Below, in pieces: positions 29,634-40,770 of a DNA stretch of 64,000 nucleotides. Position numbers and translations under genes: made by a program. Numbering within the stretch: the first letter of the stretch is position 1; the number at the start of each line of letters is the position of its first letter. The stretch is from Nansenia antarctica (taxonomy: Eukaryota; Chordata; Actinopteri; Argentiniformes; Microstomatidae). The notes beneath the pieces were generated by a model. The model was given only the letters and a program-made list of their open reading frames with translations. It ran no database searches and was not told where the DNA came from. The stretch spans positions 9,017,232 to 9,081,231 of the forward strand of contig OZ022346.1 of the NCBI GenBank assembly GCA_963989245.1, written 5' to 3'.

Positions 29634-29718
29634 CCATACCACTGCTCCCAGTGTGGGAAGAGTTTTAGTGAAGGAGGAAGCCTGAAGATGCATCAGAGAA
29701 TACACACAGGAGAGTAAC
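29634..29718 (+). pseudogene. Seventeenth zinc finger, after the stop
   Basis: A complete finger unit (CSQCGKSFSEGGSLKMHQRI) follows the TAA in frame. It ends in a second TAA at the same linker position. If the first stop were read through, one more finger would be added. Confidence 0.8.
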
Positions 29719-29733
29719 CATACCACTGCTCTG

Positions 29734-30484
29734 GAAACGATCGGAGCTCTACGTCGGGTATTACCTACTGGTTATGCGAAGTTATTAGAGGCATGTGAGC
29801 CGCACTGCCTATACTGTAATTCATGCGAAGTGAATGTGGCTCGTAATAAAATTAACAATGTTGTTATCAGCCGAGAAAATGAGTTAAGAAATTATTTTCT
29901 TTTACAACTTGAGTATAAGCATTTGCCTGGTTAGTAATCAAACGTTAAATCACCCTTCTCTGCCCTCTCCTGCTTCCAGACGAACGCCTTCCCTATATTT
30001 TAGCACTTGGCTTAATTCAGCCACTTTTCTTTGAGCCGCTATTCACCTGAGTTCAATTTAAAGTATATTTGGTATTTATAGAAGGAAGCACGTACGCAAT
30101 GTTAAACAAGCACAGCTCGTTTTATAAATAATGCTTACGTCCGTTTAGAAAAATGTGCTCACGTGAAAGTCGAAGATGACGTTCAAGTACCTTTTTATAA
30201 ATGAGGCCCCAGGGGTGGCCAACCAGTTGGAGACTAAGAGCCCCAAAGAATTGTTGGGGTACCAGAAAGAGCCACATCATACATGCAGGCCCACAAAAGC
30301 TCTCACACACACGCAATACATTTCCAATAGGCTATGAGACCAGTGGTGTCATTTCAGCAAAAGCCAAGGTATGGCAAGGTACAGAATAGGGGGGGTTGAG
30401 GGGGGGGTTTCAAATCAGTTGTGCAATAGTCTATTTTGGTGAGTTGTTTCTATACAATTGACTTATATTACATTAAGGTAATTG
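29734..30484. other. 3' flank of zinc-finger gene with two transposon edges
   Basis: TTTATAAATGAGGCCCC at ~30194-30210 looks like one end of a DNA element. CAGGGGTGGCCAACC at 30209 looks like a Charlie-type hAT terminus. Neither has a partner end that I could find. Confidence 0.4.
29845..29850 (+). terminator. Possible polyadenylation signal of the zinc-finger gene
   Basis: AATAAA about 210 bp after the stop codon on the plus strand, the first such hexamer downstream. Confidence 0.5.
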
Positions 30485-30620
30485 TAAAATCAGCTTGTCA
30501 GTAAAACGATGGAATGGATCAATCTATTGAGGATTGTGATCTTAAATACGTTGTGTCATCTCAGGATAGATTAGGTGCGCAGCATACACGATTTGACAAC
30601 GTTCAACACGGGTCGGAAAC
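30483..30620 (-). repeat. LTR-like repeat, 3' copy
   Basis: Nearly identical to 34858-35010 over about 130 bp (TCAGCTTGTC, GATGGAATGGATCAATCTAT, GCGCAGCATACACGATTTG), then diverges after GGGTCGGAA. On the minus strand it ends ...GATTTTACA, as an LTR should. Confidence 0.6.
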
Positions 30621-33359
30621 AAGTTACAGAATTTTAAAGATCAATGTCATAGAGAATAATAAAACATATATGAAGAACATACATCTCATACTTTCCTGGC
30701 TGAAAACTAACAGTGAGAGAAGTTTTTCCAGCCAGGCCCAGTATATCAGCTCCGGCAAGGCACTCCAAGGTCGGTGCCCCTAGGAGTCAGATAAGCTTAG
30801 CAAAACATGACAGTCACCAGTTCTGATCCTGTACTGACACACAGAGTATATTAGGAAGAAATACACCTAACATTTTAACCATCCTTACACTTATAAGAAA
30901 ATCAGCCATAAATCATGCGGGAGAAAAGTCCCCCCTCGGTTCCTCCGCTAGTCAGGGTCCGGTTGATTGAGTACCGACCCCCTCCCTGGAACTCTAACGG
31001 TCATTCATGGTCAAGGATATAGAAACACAGGTGGTGTTCAAATCTCTACAGAGACCTCCCTGTCTCGTTATCGCGAAATGCACCGGCTAGTTTCTCACCT
31101 CCTTGACCATCAGTTCGACCCCTACATTACGACTAATTTAAACAAAACCTTACTGTTCTGTTCCCTTAATTGACCCTCCTCGAGAGTAGAATAGATCTCT
31201 CCTGCTAGATGATAGTTACTCCAATAACACTACCAAAACAAGTAATTTGTTTTTAGAAAAGTATTTTTCAACAGCCTGATTAGTAGACATTGGTCAAAGG
31301 CCACAGCCTACCCTGTCTAATCTTTAATGCATACACTTTTACTGTAAAAAAAAAAAAAAAAAGGGATTAGCAATCTCATAACCATATTGTTTACATCCTA
31401 TTAACCTACACCACATTCTCATTCACCAGAGTCACCTAGGGAAGAAAGGTTAATCAATTTGCATTTTATTTTTATTTTCCACAGTCCAATATTCCCAATG
31501 TTCGATATTCAATCTTTAATCTTTCGAAGAGAGGTGGATCTCCCCCTTCCTCCTGTAGCCTCGTCTCGGCTCTCCCTGTAGACTTGTCTCGGCTCTCCCT
31601 GTAGACTCGTCTCAGCTCTCCCTGTAGACTCGTCTCGGCTCTACCTGTAGACTCGTCTCGGCTCTCCCTGATCAAGTCCTCTGCTGGGCCGTGTGAGAAC
31701 AGGAGGCCTGGTTGTTCTCCCCCCCACCCTGGTTTCATCGGCCGCACTCTTCCAGCTCCAATCAGATTGTTGTCTGGAACACAGGACACAAACCAACCAA
31801 GCAGTATCTTCGAAAATTCAAACACCACTGTATTCTTTCTCAAAACATGTTTTTGTTCAATACTGCTATTTTTCTAACTTTCAGGCTAAACTCTTATAAC
31901 CTCCCCCCTGGTTTCAACACTCATATCTTTCCCTGCAGACACCTGTAGGTATGGTACAGTGGGGGACATATTGAGACATCAGCTGTGATTTCCCAAAATG
32001 TCATCTTCACCCCGAATAGGCCCCCACACTCTAAACAGTGTAGATCTGTAGTTCGAAGGCTCTGCACCAGTGACCCATGCCATTATTGTCCCTCCTTTGG
32101 AGTGTTGAAACCCAATACTTTACAATTTCCCCAGAAGCAATTGTCAGATTGAGATACTGAGATGCAACGATCAAATTTGTAAGACAATGCCATCAAAAGT
32201 TCAACTTTTTAGTTCCATTTAACTTCAATTACACCAGATGCACATTTTAGTCACACTCGATTATTCCTGCAGGACCTGTGTGTGTGTCCTTGCAAGATAC
32301 AGCCCAATCTCCCTGGCCCAATGGCCTGCATTGCCACAATAGTGACACACATCAGTCATTCTCTCTCACCCCTCTGCCCTGACGCAATCTATAGCTTGTG
32401 TGCTCAGATGTCTGTGTTTTCTGTTTGTTGTTGTTTTTCAAAACCAATGGGACCACTTGTCAATTCGGCTCCCATATCCATTAAGATTACATATCTTATT
32501 AAAGTGACACAGATCATACTCTTACTGACACACGACAGAGGGGTCTCCTACAAAGATTGTTGGCCTGTGTCATAGTTCTTTCGTCTACAGACTTCCAGCC
32601 AGTGTTCTAACAGGTCCCATTCTGGGACATAACGGTACGCCACACTCCCTCCTCGGCCTTGTGGGCCAGATGAGGAGACGGCGCTCTCCCCCTCCTCTTC
32701 AGACTCATTGTAAACACACCACACGTGGTCCCATGCTCCCCCCTCCACCGAGGATGAATTTTGCATGTTAGCTTGTGCTAATTTCTCCTCTGCCTTAATC
32801 ACTTCATGATGATAGACACAGCTAGTCAAACTCATTTCTGAAACAGCTTGTAGTGACATTCTAAGACTAGACTAGCCCGTGTAGAGAGGCAAGCGAGGAA
32901 GAGGGACAGTGAACTGTGTGTGTGTGTGTGTGTCGAGTCTGTGTGTTGAATCTGGCCAAGGTTATCAGACACAGAGTCCTTTTTTCCTCTGAGAATAACT
33001 CAACTCTTAAACTTGGTTGGGTCACTGAATCAATGTATGACACACAACGTCTATATCAACTTCCCCAAATCTCCCTTATTATTCTTAATCACCAATTGTA
33101 TTGACAAAGGAAGCACCAATTACCCACAAGCTTGTTTTTTTCTTGTTATGTAGACTGTTTGTTCTACAAGATCCCAATATCACAGTAAGACAGTAGCCTA
33201 TCCTGTCCGCTTTATTCCCAATTGTATGGACACTGAAAACTCCCCACAAGCTTGTTATGATTAGTTTTCAGATTTCGCCCATACTAGACAAAGCCACCAC
33301 CTGTATTATGCATTTGTCGTCAGGGAGACTGTATCATATCTCCTGTTTCGATAGACCAC

Positions 33360-33621
33360 TGGACTTACTATAGGCTTGTCAATAGACAAACTATAGATTT
33401 ACCAGCAGACAACTAGACTTTATCAATAGACAACTATAGACTTCAGCTCTAGACCACTATAGACTTTATTGATAGACTACTATAGACTTTATCAATAGAC
33501 TACTATATACTTTATTGATAGACTACTATAGACTTTATCAATAGAGTACTATAGACTTTATCAATAGACTACTATAGACTTTATTGATAGACTACTATAG
33601 ACTTTATCAATAGACTACTAT
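33360..33621. repeat. 22-23-bp minisatellite, left block
   Basis: Repeats of GACTACTATAGACTTTATCA with variants; continues at 34312-34446 after the solo LTR. Confidence 0.85.
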
Positions 33622-34311
33622 TGTCACGCCCTCTACCTCTAGGTAGTGGGCAGTGCCTCTCTCTCTCTCTTTCCCTCTCTCTCTCTCTCCCTCTAATTGG
33701 CAGGAGTGGCTTCAGATGTGCAGCTGTCCGGCTGTTCTTCATTGTCTCATCGTTAGCCCTGTATAAAGACCCGGTCCAGCCTTCACTACTCTGCCAGATC
33801 GTAGCTTCAGTTTACCGTATGATACACTTCCAGCTCCCCTACCTAATTACTACCCTGCCTGTACCTGCCTCCTACTTACCCCTGTTTTGCCTTTACCCCC
33901 CAGTACCCCTACCGGACTCCTGCTACCTGCCCTCCTGCCTGCCTGCCCTACCTGCCCTCCTGCCTGCCTGCCTGCCCTACCTGCCCTCCTGCCTGCCTGC
34001 CTGCATGCCCTACCTGCCCCACTCCTACCTGCCTGCCTGCCCTACCTGCCCTCCTGCCTGCCCGCCTGCCCTACCTGCCCTCTTGCCTGCCTGCCCTACC
34101 TGCCCCCCTCCTACCTGCCTGCCTGCCCTTCTGCCTGCCTGTCCTACCGCCTGCCTGTCCTACCTGCCCTCTTGCCTGCCTGACCTCCCGGCCTGTCCCC
34201 CCGCTTGCCCTACGACCATTCTCTGCCAACCCCCTTAAATAAATCATACTTTATTTTACCTTAACCTGTCTGTGTCTGTGTCTGCGCTTGGGTTCCTATC
34301 TGACCGTCACA
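33622..34311 (+). mobile_element. Solo LTR inside a minisatellite
   Basis: 690 bp, starting TGTCACGCCC and ending GACCGTCACA, with 5-bp duplication ACTAT (33617-33621, 34312-34316). It contains a TATAAA (near 33761), AATAAA (near 34238) and an internal CCTGCCTGCC-rich repeat (33930-34200) that gives long but meaningless Pro/Leu/Cys frames. Confidence 0.85.
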
Positions 34312-34446
34312 ACTATAGACTTTATTGATAGACTACTATAGACTTTATTGAGACAACTATAGACTTTATCAATAGACTACTATAGACTTTATTGAGACAA
34401 CTATAGACTTTATCAATAGACTGCTATAGACTTTATCAATAGACTA
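34312..34446. repeat. 22-23-bp minisatellite, right block
   Basis: Continuation of the repeat at 33360-33621. Confidence 0.85.
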
Positions 34447-34839
34447 CTCTCGAGACCCACAGCGTATTACAGTTAACCCACACAGCGAATTACAGTTAAC
34501 CCACACACTACCCACAAGCTATCCTGTTGTATCTCAAATCTCAATTCTTGACAATACATATAGGATTAGCCATGAACCAAAGAAACATAAAGTCTGTTTT
34601 TACTGTTCTCAATTTACGTGTTGAATATTCTATATCAGAGGTTCTTTATCTGATCTGAGCGACTTTTTAGAACTCACTTTTTAGTTGATCTTTGCTGTAA
34701 ACCCGGACTGGAGCCACCTGTCACCACGGAGTTCCTCTCCTGTGTCAGGAAGGGAGTGGATGGGTGCACGTCTTTGTTTTTGCTGTCCGCCGGCTCACTG
34801 TTACCACGATGTACCAGTTCGAAAGTTCAGTCGCTAAAT

Positions 34840-34857
34840 CCGGGTCACGGCACCAAT
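34840..34857 (-). promoter_or_regulatory. Primer-binding-site-like sequence (tRNA-His type)
   Basis: The minus strand reads TGGTGCCGTGACCCGGAT two bases after the LTR end. It matches the 3' end of vertebrate tRNA-His with about one mismatch. Confidence 0.6.
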
Positions 34858-35033
34858 TGTAGAATCAGCTTGTCGGTAAAACGATGGAATGGATCAATCT
34901 ATTGAGGATTGTGATCTTAAATGCGTTGTGTCATCTCAGGATAGATTAGGTGCGCAGCATACACGATTTGACAAGAAAATAGAACGTTCAACACGGGTCG
35001 GAATCTCTGTACTTGATTTATTAAGACAGTCAG
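34858..35033 (-). repeat. LTR-like repeat, 5' copy (interrupted by L1-type LINE)
   Basis: The minus strand carries TTAATAAATC (polyadenylation-like) and ends ...GATTCTACA next to the primer site. It probably resumes at 38909 after the LINE insertion; its outer edge was not found. Confidence 0.55.
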
Positions 35034-38000
35034 TCGGCTTGTGGCAGTAGTAACAGTAGAGGGGTGGCAATATTAATTAATAAGCAACTACAATTCAAAT
35101 GTCTAAGAGAGAGTACGGATGAGGCAGGGAGAATTCTACTGATGCTATGTGAGATTCAGGGTAACTATATTATACTAGCAAATGTGTACGGCCCAAATAT
35201 AGATGACCCTGCATTTTTTGGACTACTTGAAAAGAAATTGAATGACATGGGAGACTATCCCATTATTATGGGTGGCGATTTTAATGAAGTAATGGACCCG
35301 GTGTTGGATCGTAGCTCTTCATTAACCCGCACTTCTAGAGCGCATATGGTGCTCAAAGATTTGTCCAGGGCGTCTGGTCTGGTGGATGTCTGGCGGCTAC
35401 AAAACCCGTCTTCAAGGGATTATACATTCTTCTCTTCCCCCCACCGTTCTTTCTCTAGGATAGACTTCTTTCTGGTTTCTCAGTCATTGTTGTCCGCTGT
35501 AGCATCGAGTGACATCGGCAATATAATCTTGTCGGATCATAGTCCAATATTTCTCCATATACTGTCCGTTAATAGGCAGAATAGGTCGACTAGATGGAGA
35601 CTAAATTCTAGTCTTTTACTGGATGAGACTTTTAAGGAATCACTTAGATCACAAATCGAGCTCTATATAGAAACAAATTTACCAACAGCCCCATCTGCAG
35701 GGATAGCCTGGGAAGCCTTGAAAGCTGTTTCGAGAGGTCATATAATTCAACATTCTTCGTTTAAAAAGAAGGAACACTATGCTAAACTACAGGAACTAGA
35801 GAAACAGATCAAAGTCGCAGAGTCAGAGTTTAAAAAAAATACATCATCTGTCAATCTTACCAGGTTGACTAAACTAAAATTTTAATTTAATTCAATTATG
35901 ACCAAAAAGGCTGAATTCTGTCTCTTTCGGGCTAGACAAAAATATTTTGAGGAGGGAGATAAGGCCGGTAGACTACTCGCCAGATATATTAAACAAAGAG
36001 AAGCACGGAGCACTATTCCAGCCATTAGGGAGAGTGATGGGCATCTTCTTTATGACCCCAAAGAAATAAATGGTGCATTCCGAGACTTCTATGTAAACCT
36101 ATACACCTCTGAGTCAAAGGTGAACAAAACAGACATCACTTCTTTTTTATCAACTCTCAATCTTCCGTCGTTATCTGAGGACCAGCTCGAGAGTCTTGAC
36201 TCACATATTACTATTGAGGAGATAGTTGACGTTATTAAGCACCTACCTTCAAGTAAAGCGCCAGGTGTAGATGGCTTCACGGCCGAGTTCTACAAGGCCT
36301 ACTCCAAAGAACTTGCTCCATTACTACTAAATACCTATAATGAAGCCCTGGAAAAGGGAAAACTTCCTCCTACTCTATCGGAGGCCATTATTACCCTTAT
36401 TTTGAAGGAAGGGAAGGACCCTTTAGATTGTAAGAATTTTAGACCTATCAGTTTAACCTCCTGCGATAGTAAGATATTATCAAAAATTCTGGCTAACCGC
36501 CTTGACAAGGTGATAAACTCTCTGATTCACCCCGACCAGGTCGGTTTTATACGCTCCCGTTCCTCTGCAGACAATGTTAGGAGATTTGTTGATATTATGT
36601 GGGCCACTCGGGACAATGCCTCTCCCATGGCCGCCATCTCGTTGGACGCTGAGAAGGCGTTCGACAGGGTGGAGTGGCAATACTTGCTCTCCGCCCTGGA
36701 ATGCTTTGGTTTCAGCAAGAAGTTTATAGAGTGGATTAGTCTTATATATACTAACCCTACGGCATCAGTGCTTACCAATGGCATTATGTCATCTCCCTTT
36801 GAGCTGGGTAGGGGTACGAGACAGGGGGACCCCCTCTCCCCCCTGCTCTTCGCTGTTGCTCTCGAACCGTTAGCAATGGCTATCCGGAGAGAACCCACGT
36901 TTCCAGGTATTCAAATCGGTGATAGATGTCATAAACTGATGCTATATGCGGATGACATTCTTTTATTTGTCTCAGATCCAGAACGCTCTCTTTCCTCCCT
37001 ATTTAGAATCATTGACAAGTTTTCATCTATTTCAGGTTATAAAGTGAACTGGACAAAGTCGGAGGCTCTTCCTCTCTCGCCATATTGTCCCAAATCCCTC
37101 TTTCAAGCAGGCACCTTTTCTTGGCCTAAGAAAGGCATTAGATATCTTGGCCTAACATTCCCCCCCTTACTGGCTGACTTAGTTAAAATAAACTTTGTTC
37201 CCCTATTGGATAAACTGCGGGCAGATGTAGAGCGGTGGTCTCCACTATTTCTCTCCATGTGGGGCAAAGTAAATATAATTAAGATGACCTGTGTTCCTAA
37301 ATTTAACTACCTGTTACAAGCTCTCCCAGTCCGAATCCCACTACACTATTTTAAACAATTTGATCAAATTTGTAATAAATTCTTATGGAACAACAAACGT
37401 CCTAGAATGAGCCTGCGGAAACTGCAGAGGCCTGTAGACCGAGGAGGTCTTGGTGTTCCTAACCTGTTATATTACCATTATGCTTTCACTCTCAGGCACA
37501 TGGCACACTGGACTCTGCCTCCAGAGAGAGCCCCCCGTGGTTCCATATTGAAAGTACCATCTGCACCCCTCTGGCACTCAGGTGCTGTATTACGGCCAGA
37601 CTAGCCCAAGAGAATCGATCGCACCCTATTTTGTCCCATATACAATGGGTTTGGAAGAGAGTCGCTTACATCTTTAAATTTGACCCCTATCTTCACCAGT
37701 CTGCTGGGATCTGGCTGAACCCTAAGCTGTGTATAGATAAATCGCCCTTCTTTTGGAAGCCCTGGTTTCAAAAAGGTATCGAAGTTCTAGGAGACCTATA
37801 TCAGGATGGAACGCTAAAATCTTTTGAGGCTCTTAGAAGGGAATTTGATTTACCATACAATCAATTTTGGAAGTATCTACAGCTAAGACACTTAATGGTG
37901 CAAACATTTGGCTCCTCCACAATTGCCCCACCTAGTGGTGATACACTTGAATGGTTTTTGAACATTTTTGGACTAGGTCATGAAGCCTCTGCTTACTACT

Positions 38001-38899
38001 CGAGGATCCTAGTGGCCTCAGACCCAAACATATGGTCCCTTAAACTAGCATGGGAAACAGATTTAAAGGTATCATTTACAGAGGCAGAATGGGGAAGAAT
38101 TCTCAAGAATGGGAAAAAAATGTCAAGGGAACTCCGAACGAGATTGATCCAATTCAAGATTATTAATAGAATCTACTGGACACCATCCAGGCTACATAGA
38201 GTGGGTCTGGTTGACAGCTCGGAGTGCTGGAGGTGTAGTGACAGGAATGGTACTCTAGTGCATATGCTTTGGGGATGTCCAAAAACCCAGGAGTTTTGGC
38301 TAGCCATACATGGTTTTCTGGAAAAAATTGTTGGCCTTGACATTCCGTTCACCCCCAGTCTTTTTATTTTGGGTGACCCCAAAGCATTAAGTGAGGTGAC
38401 TCCACCACTCGCCAATTGGATCCAGACTGCGTTAATGCTAGGACGGAAACTATTGGTTAAAGAGTGGAAGGCCTCATCAGCACCAGCACCGTCTCTGTGG
38501 CACATTTCTCTTGGGCAGCTGGCAGCCTTAGAACAATTATCATATAGGCTGCTAGAGAAGGTGGAGGATTACCGCTTGAAATGGGGGCAGTATCACTCAT
38601 ATATTGAGAAATAATGGCAATTCCAGCTCATGTAAATAGCAATATTTTTTAATTTTTTAATTTACTTTCATTTATGTATAAATAGCAATATCCCAAATGT
38701 AAAACGTGAAAGTAAACTGCTATAAGTAGGATTGTTATGCTGTAGATTTATATTGCTGTACATCACCTTCATGTTTTGTTGTGTCTATTATTTGTCTTTT
38801 TAATTTATTGTCCAACGTCAACTGTTACTTGTGATGTATGTCTGTTCATTGTCTGTTTATTGAAAATAATAAAAACTATAAATCATTTAAAAAAAAAAC
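35034..38899 (+). mobile_element. 5'-truncated L1-type LINE, inserted in LTR-like DNA
   Basis: Flanked by a 9-bp duplication GACAGTCAG (35025-35033, 38900-38908) and ending in a poly(A) run preceded by AATAATAAAA. It lacks ORF1 and the first part of the endonuclease. ORF2 is broken by at least two frameshifts (near 35885 and 37600). Confidence 0.88.
35064..38614 (+). pseudogene. L1-type ORF2 (endonuclease-RT), three frame segments
   Basis: Segments 35064-35885, 35898-37604 and 37631-38614 (273, 568 and 327 residues). The first holds the endonuclease from GGVAILINKQ through MGGDFNEV to LSDHSPIFLH. The second holds the RT, with ISLDAEKAFDRVEW, GTRQGDPLSP and the catalytic LMLYADDILLFV. The third is the C-terminal region with a CCHC-like motif (CWRCSDRNGTLVHMLWGCP). 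The second-segment start is a short indel in an A/T run; the third shift is near 37590-37600. Confidence 0.87.
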
Positions 38900-38908
38900 G
38901 ACAGTCAG

Positions 38909-39950
38909 CGAATGGTCCATCAGCACAGTATCTCAGCATTCGGCATTCAACGACATCATTATGACATACAGACAGGCTTAAATACTCTCTCGTGTGTATG
39001 TGTTATGTGTATGTCTGAGTGACATAAGCATATATGTTTCTAGAAAACCCCATAAGATCTAACATAATGAATAAAGGAGACAGTTACAGTATGTAGGTAG
39101 TAATCTACATCTTTCCTAGCAGGTGGACCTGGTTCAATCTCCTTAGAAACAAAACATTACAGATGTAGCTAATCTCAACTCTAAATCAACTGCACTGTTA
39201 AAACACTAGTATTGTAAGACCTCACCTGTGTCCTGTACTTGTCTCTGCTGCCCTTTGACCAAAAGAGGTCTTTATGTCCATTTTCCTTTTTCTCACTGGC
39301 ATATTTGTGTTACAGCTCACCTATTACAAGTGAGACGATTGACAATATCAAAAACATGCTTGCACACACTATTATGTTTGTGTTGTGCTAATAAATGTAG
39401 ATCCACACAGGTATACAAACTGAGCTCCGTTTACTTGCCATGTGCCATTCATTCTGACAACACACACACACCGTCGTAAAGCTCTAACAGACGTACGTAA
39501 CGTGACGTCGTAAAGGGCAACAAAGTGCTGCAAAGACAATGACACTGTCGTACATAACACACACACACATATAACTTACTCACACACAAGTTAGTGTTAC
39601 TGGCCCCAATTTGGTACAATTATTACAGAAATGATTGAGAATAGAGAAATGGTTGACATTAAACTAGCTGTTGTTGTACCCTTTAACATTCGCTAACTAG
39701 CTTGTTGGGATTAGCTTCACAATCGCGGGTGACGTTAGGTCGGGTTTTTCCCTAAATAAAATGTTATTAGAACATGTTTGTACTGACACAACATGACATG
39801 AACTTGTTCATTAATATATTACATTTGAACCAACAGTATTATGGCGTTTATACAGTTTGTTTAACCCACCTGAATGAACGAGAATCGTGGACAAGGTTTT
39901 AACATTAACGTTACTCATGGCTTGTTTATTGAGGAACCGATGTCCCGCTC
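38909..39950. other. Probable outer LTR part and unassigned DNA
   Basis: Follows the L1 duplication and likely belongs to the interrupted LTR at first. No gene recognised. Short duplications of ACACACAC type only. Confidence 0.35.
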
Positions 39951-40053
39951 CAGTGTTGCCAGATTGGGCTACTTTTGGTCACTCTGGACGGGTGGATTCG
40001 GCAGCTTTTAGACTGGTTGGGCTGGAAATTGTCAATCCCGTCTGGCAACCCTG
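39951..40053. mobile_element. Small hAT-type MITE
   Basis: CAGTGTTGCCAGATTGGG ... CCCGTCTGGCAACCCTG, 103 bp with inverted ends. Flanks share CGCTC. Relatives at 48905-48978 (partial, inverted) and 55252-55342. Confidence 0.75.
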
Positions 40054-40091
40054 CGCTCCACTACAGCGCCTGGCTGGGGGGGTGAGATGTA

Positions 40092-40590
40092 TGGAAGCAT
40101 ATAGCTGACTAAATTCAAATGCTAATGCGATATGAGATTGCAATTGCATGTTCCACTTTTGCATGCATTCTTTCAGACAATATTCAAATTCAAATGCAAT
40201 TCTAATGATTTGCATTTTCATTTTCATGTACCCGATGTGCACATTCGCTGTCAATATTAAAATTATAATGCAAAGCCATTTGACAAGTCATGCGCTGCTT
40301 TGTAGCTGACAAAATTCAAAAGTTCATTCTAATGTGCAAATGACTTTGCAATCCCAAAATAGCATATTCATTTGCCACTTTTGCCTGCGTTATTTGAGTC
40401 AATATTCAAATTGTAATGCAATAATGTGATTCGCAATTGCATTTACATGTTCTAGTAAACACATCCGCTTTGTAGCTGACAAAATTCAAACTCTCTATGC
40501 AATTCGGTGATACGCAATTGCATTTACATGTTCTAGGAAACACATCCGCTTTAAAGCTGACAAAATTCAAACTCTATGCAATTCGAACGC
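40092..40590. repeat. AT-rich foldback element, partial
   Basis: Starts TATGGAAGCATATAG and carries repeated GCAATTGCATTTACATG and GCTGACAAAATTCAAA. It matches one arm and part of the second arm of the complete element at 48984-49664. Confidence 0.7.
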
Positions 40591-40770
40591 ATCCGGGTAC
40601 TTTGCTCTCCCGTCATGTCCACGCCCCTTTTTGGGTTTAATCCGATAAAATAAGAAAACCGTAGTGCTTTTTAGATATTAGGAGCCCAAATCCGATGGCC
40701 AGTTAGGCAAACTATTATATAGTGTCGTTGCCGATCAATGATCGGCGTCGTTAGCAGAGTCTTCTTCATA

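Larger units (their letters stand above)
30621..34839 (-). mobile_element. Decayed LTR retroelement interior (minus strand)
   Basis: Between the two LTR-like repeats. Short minus-strand relics: a knuckle-like CHYCGNAGHWARE near 32290-32345 (final Cys replaced) and a DMGAE motif near 32465-32485, where retroviral-type proteases have D-T/S-G. The frames are broken and the order of the relics is unusual. A minor Arg/Glu-rich minisatellite lies at ~31560-31680. No intact gene. Confidence 0.4.

Noticed and set aside
28179..29726. Long minus-strand frames with LGAVVWFLSGVCSLM repeats
   Set aside because: Antisense shadow of the zinc-finger array; periodicity equals the 84/168-bp finger unit.
32290..32860. 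Possible intact gag/protease gene on the minus strand
   Set aside because: Only isolated motifs, with a missing knuckle Cys, DMG in place of DTG/DSG and unusual order; stops in all frames.
33621..34238. 205-codon Pro/Leu/Cys-rich frame
   Set aside because: Translation of the CCTGCC repeat inside a solo LTR.
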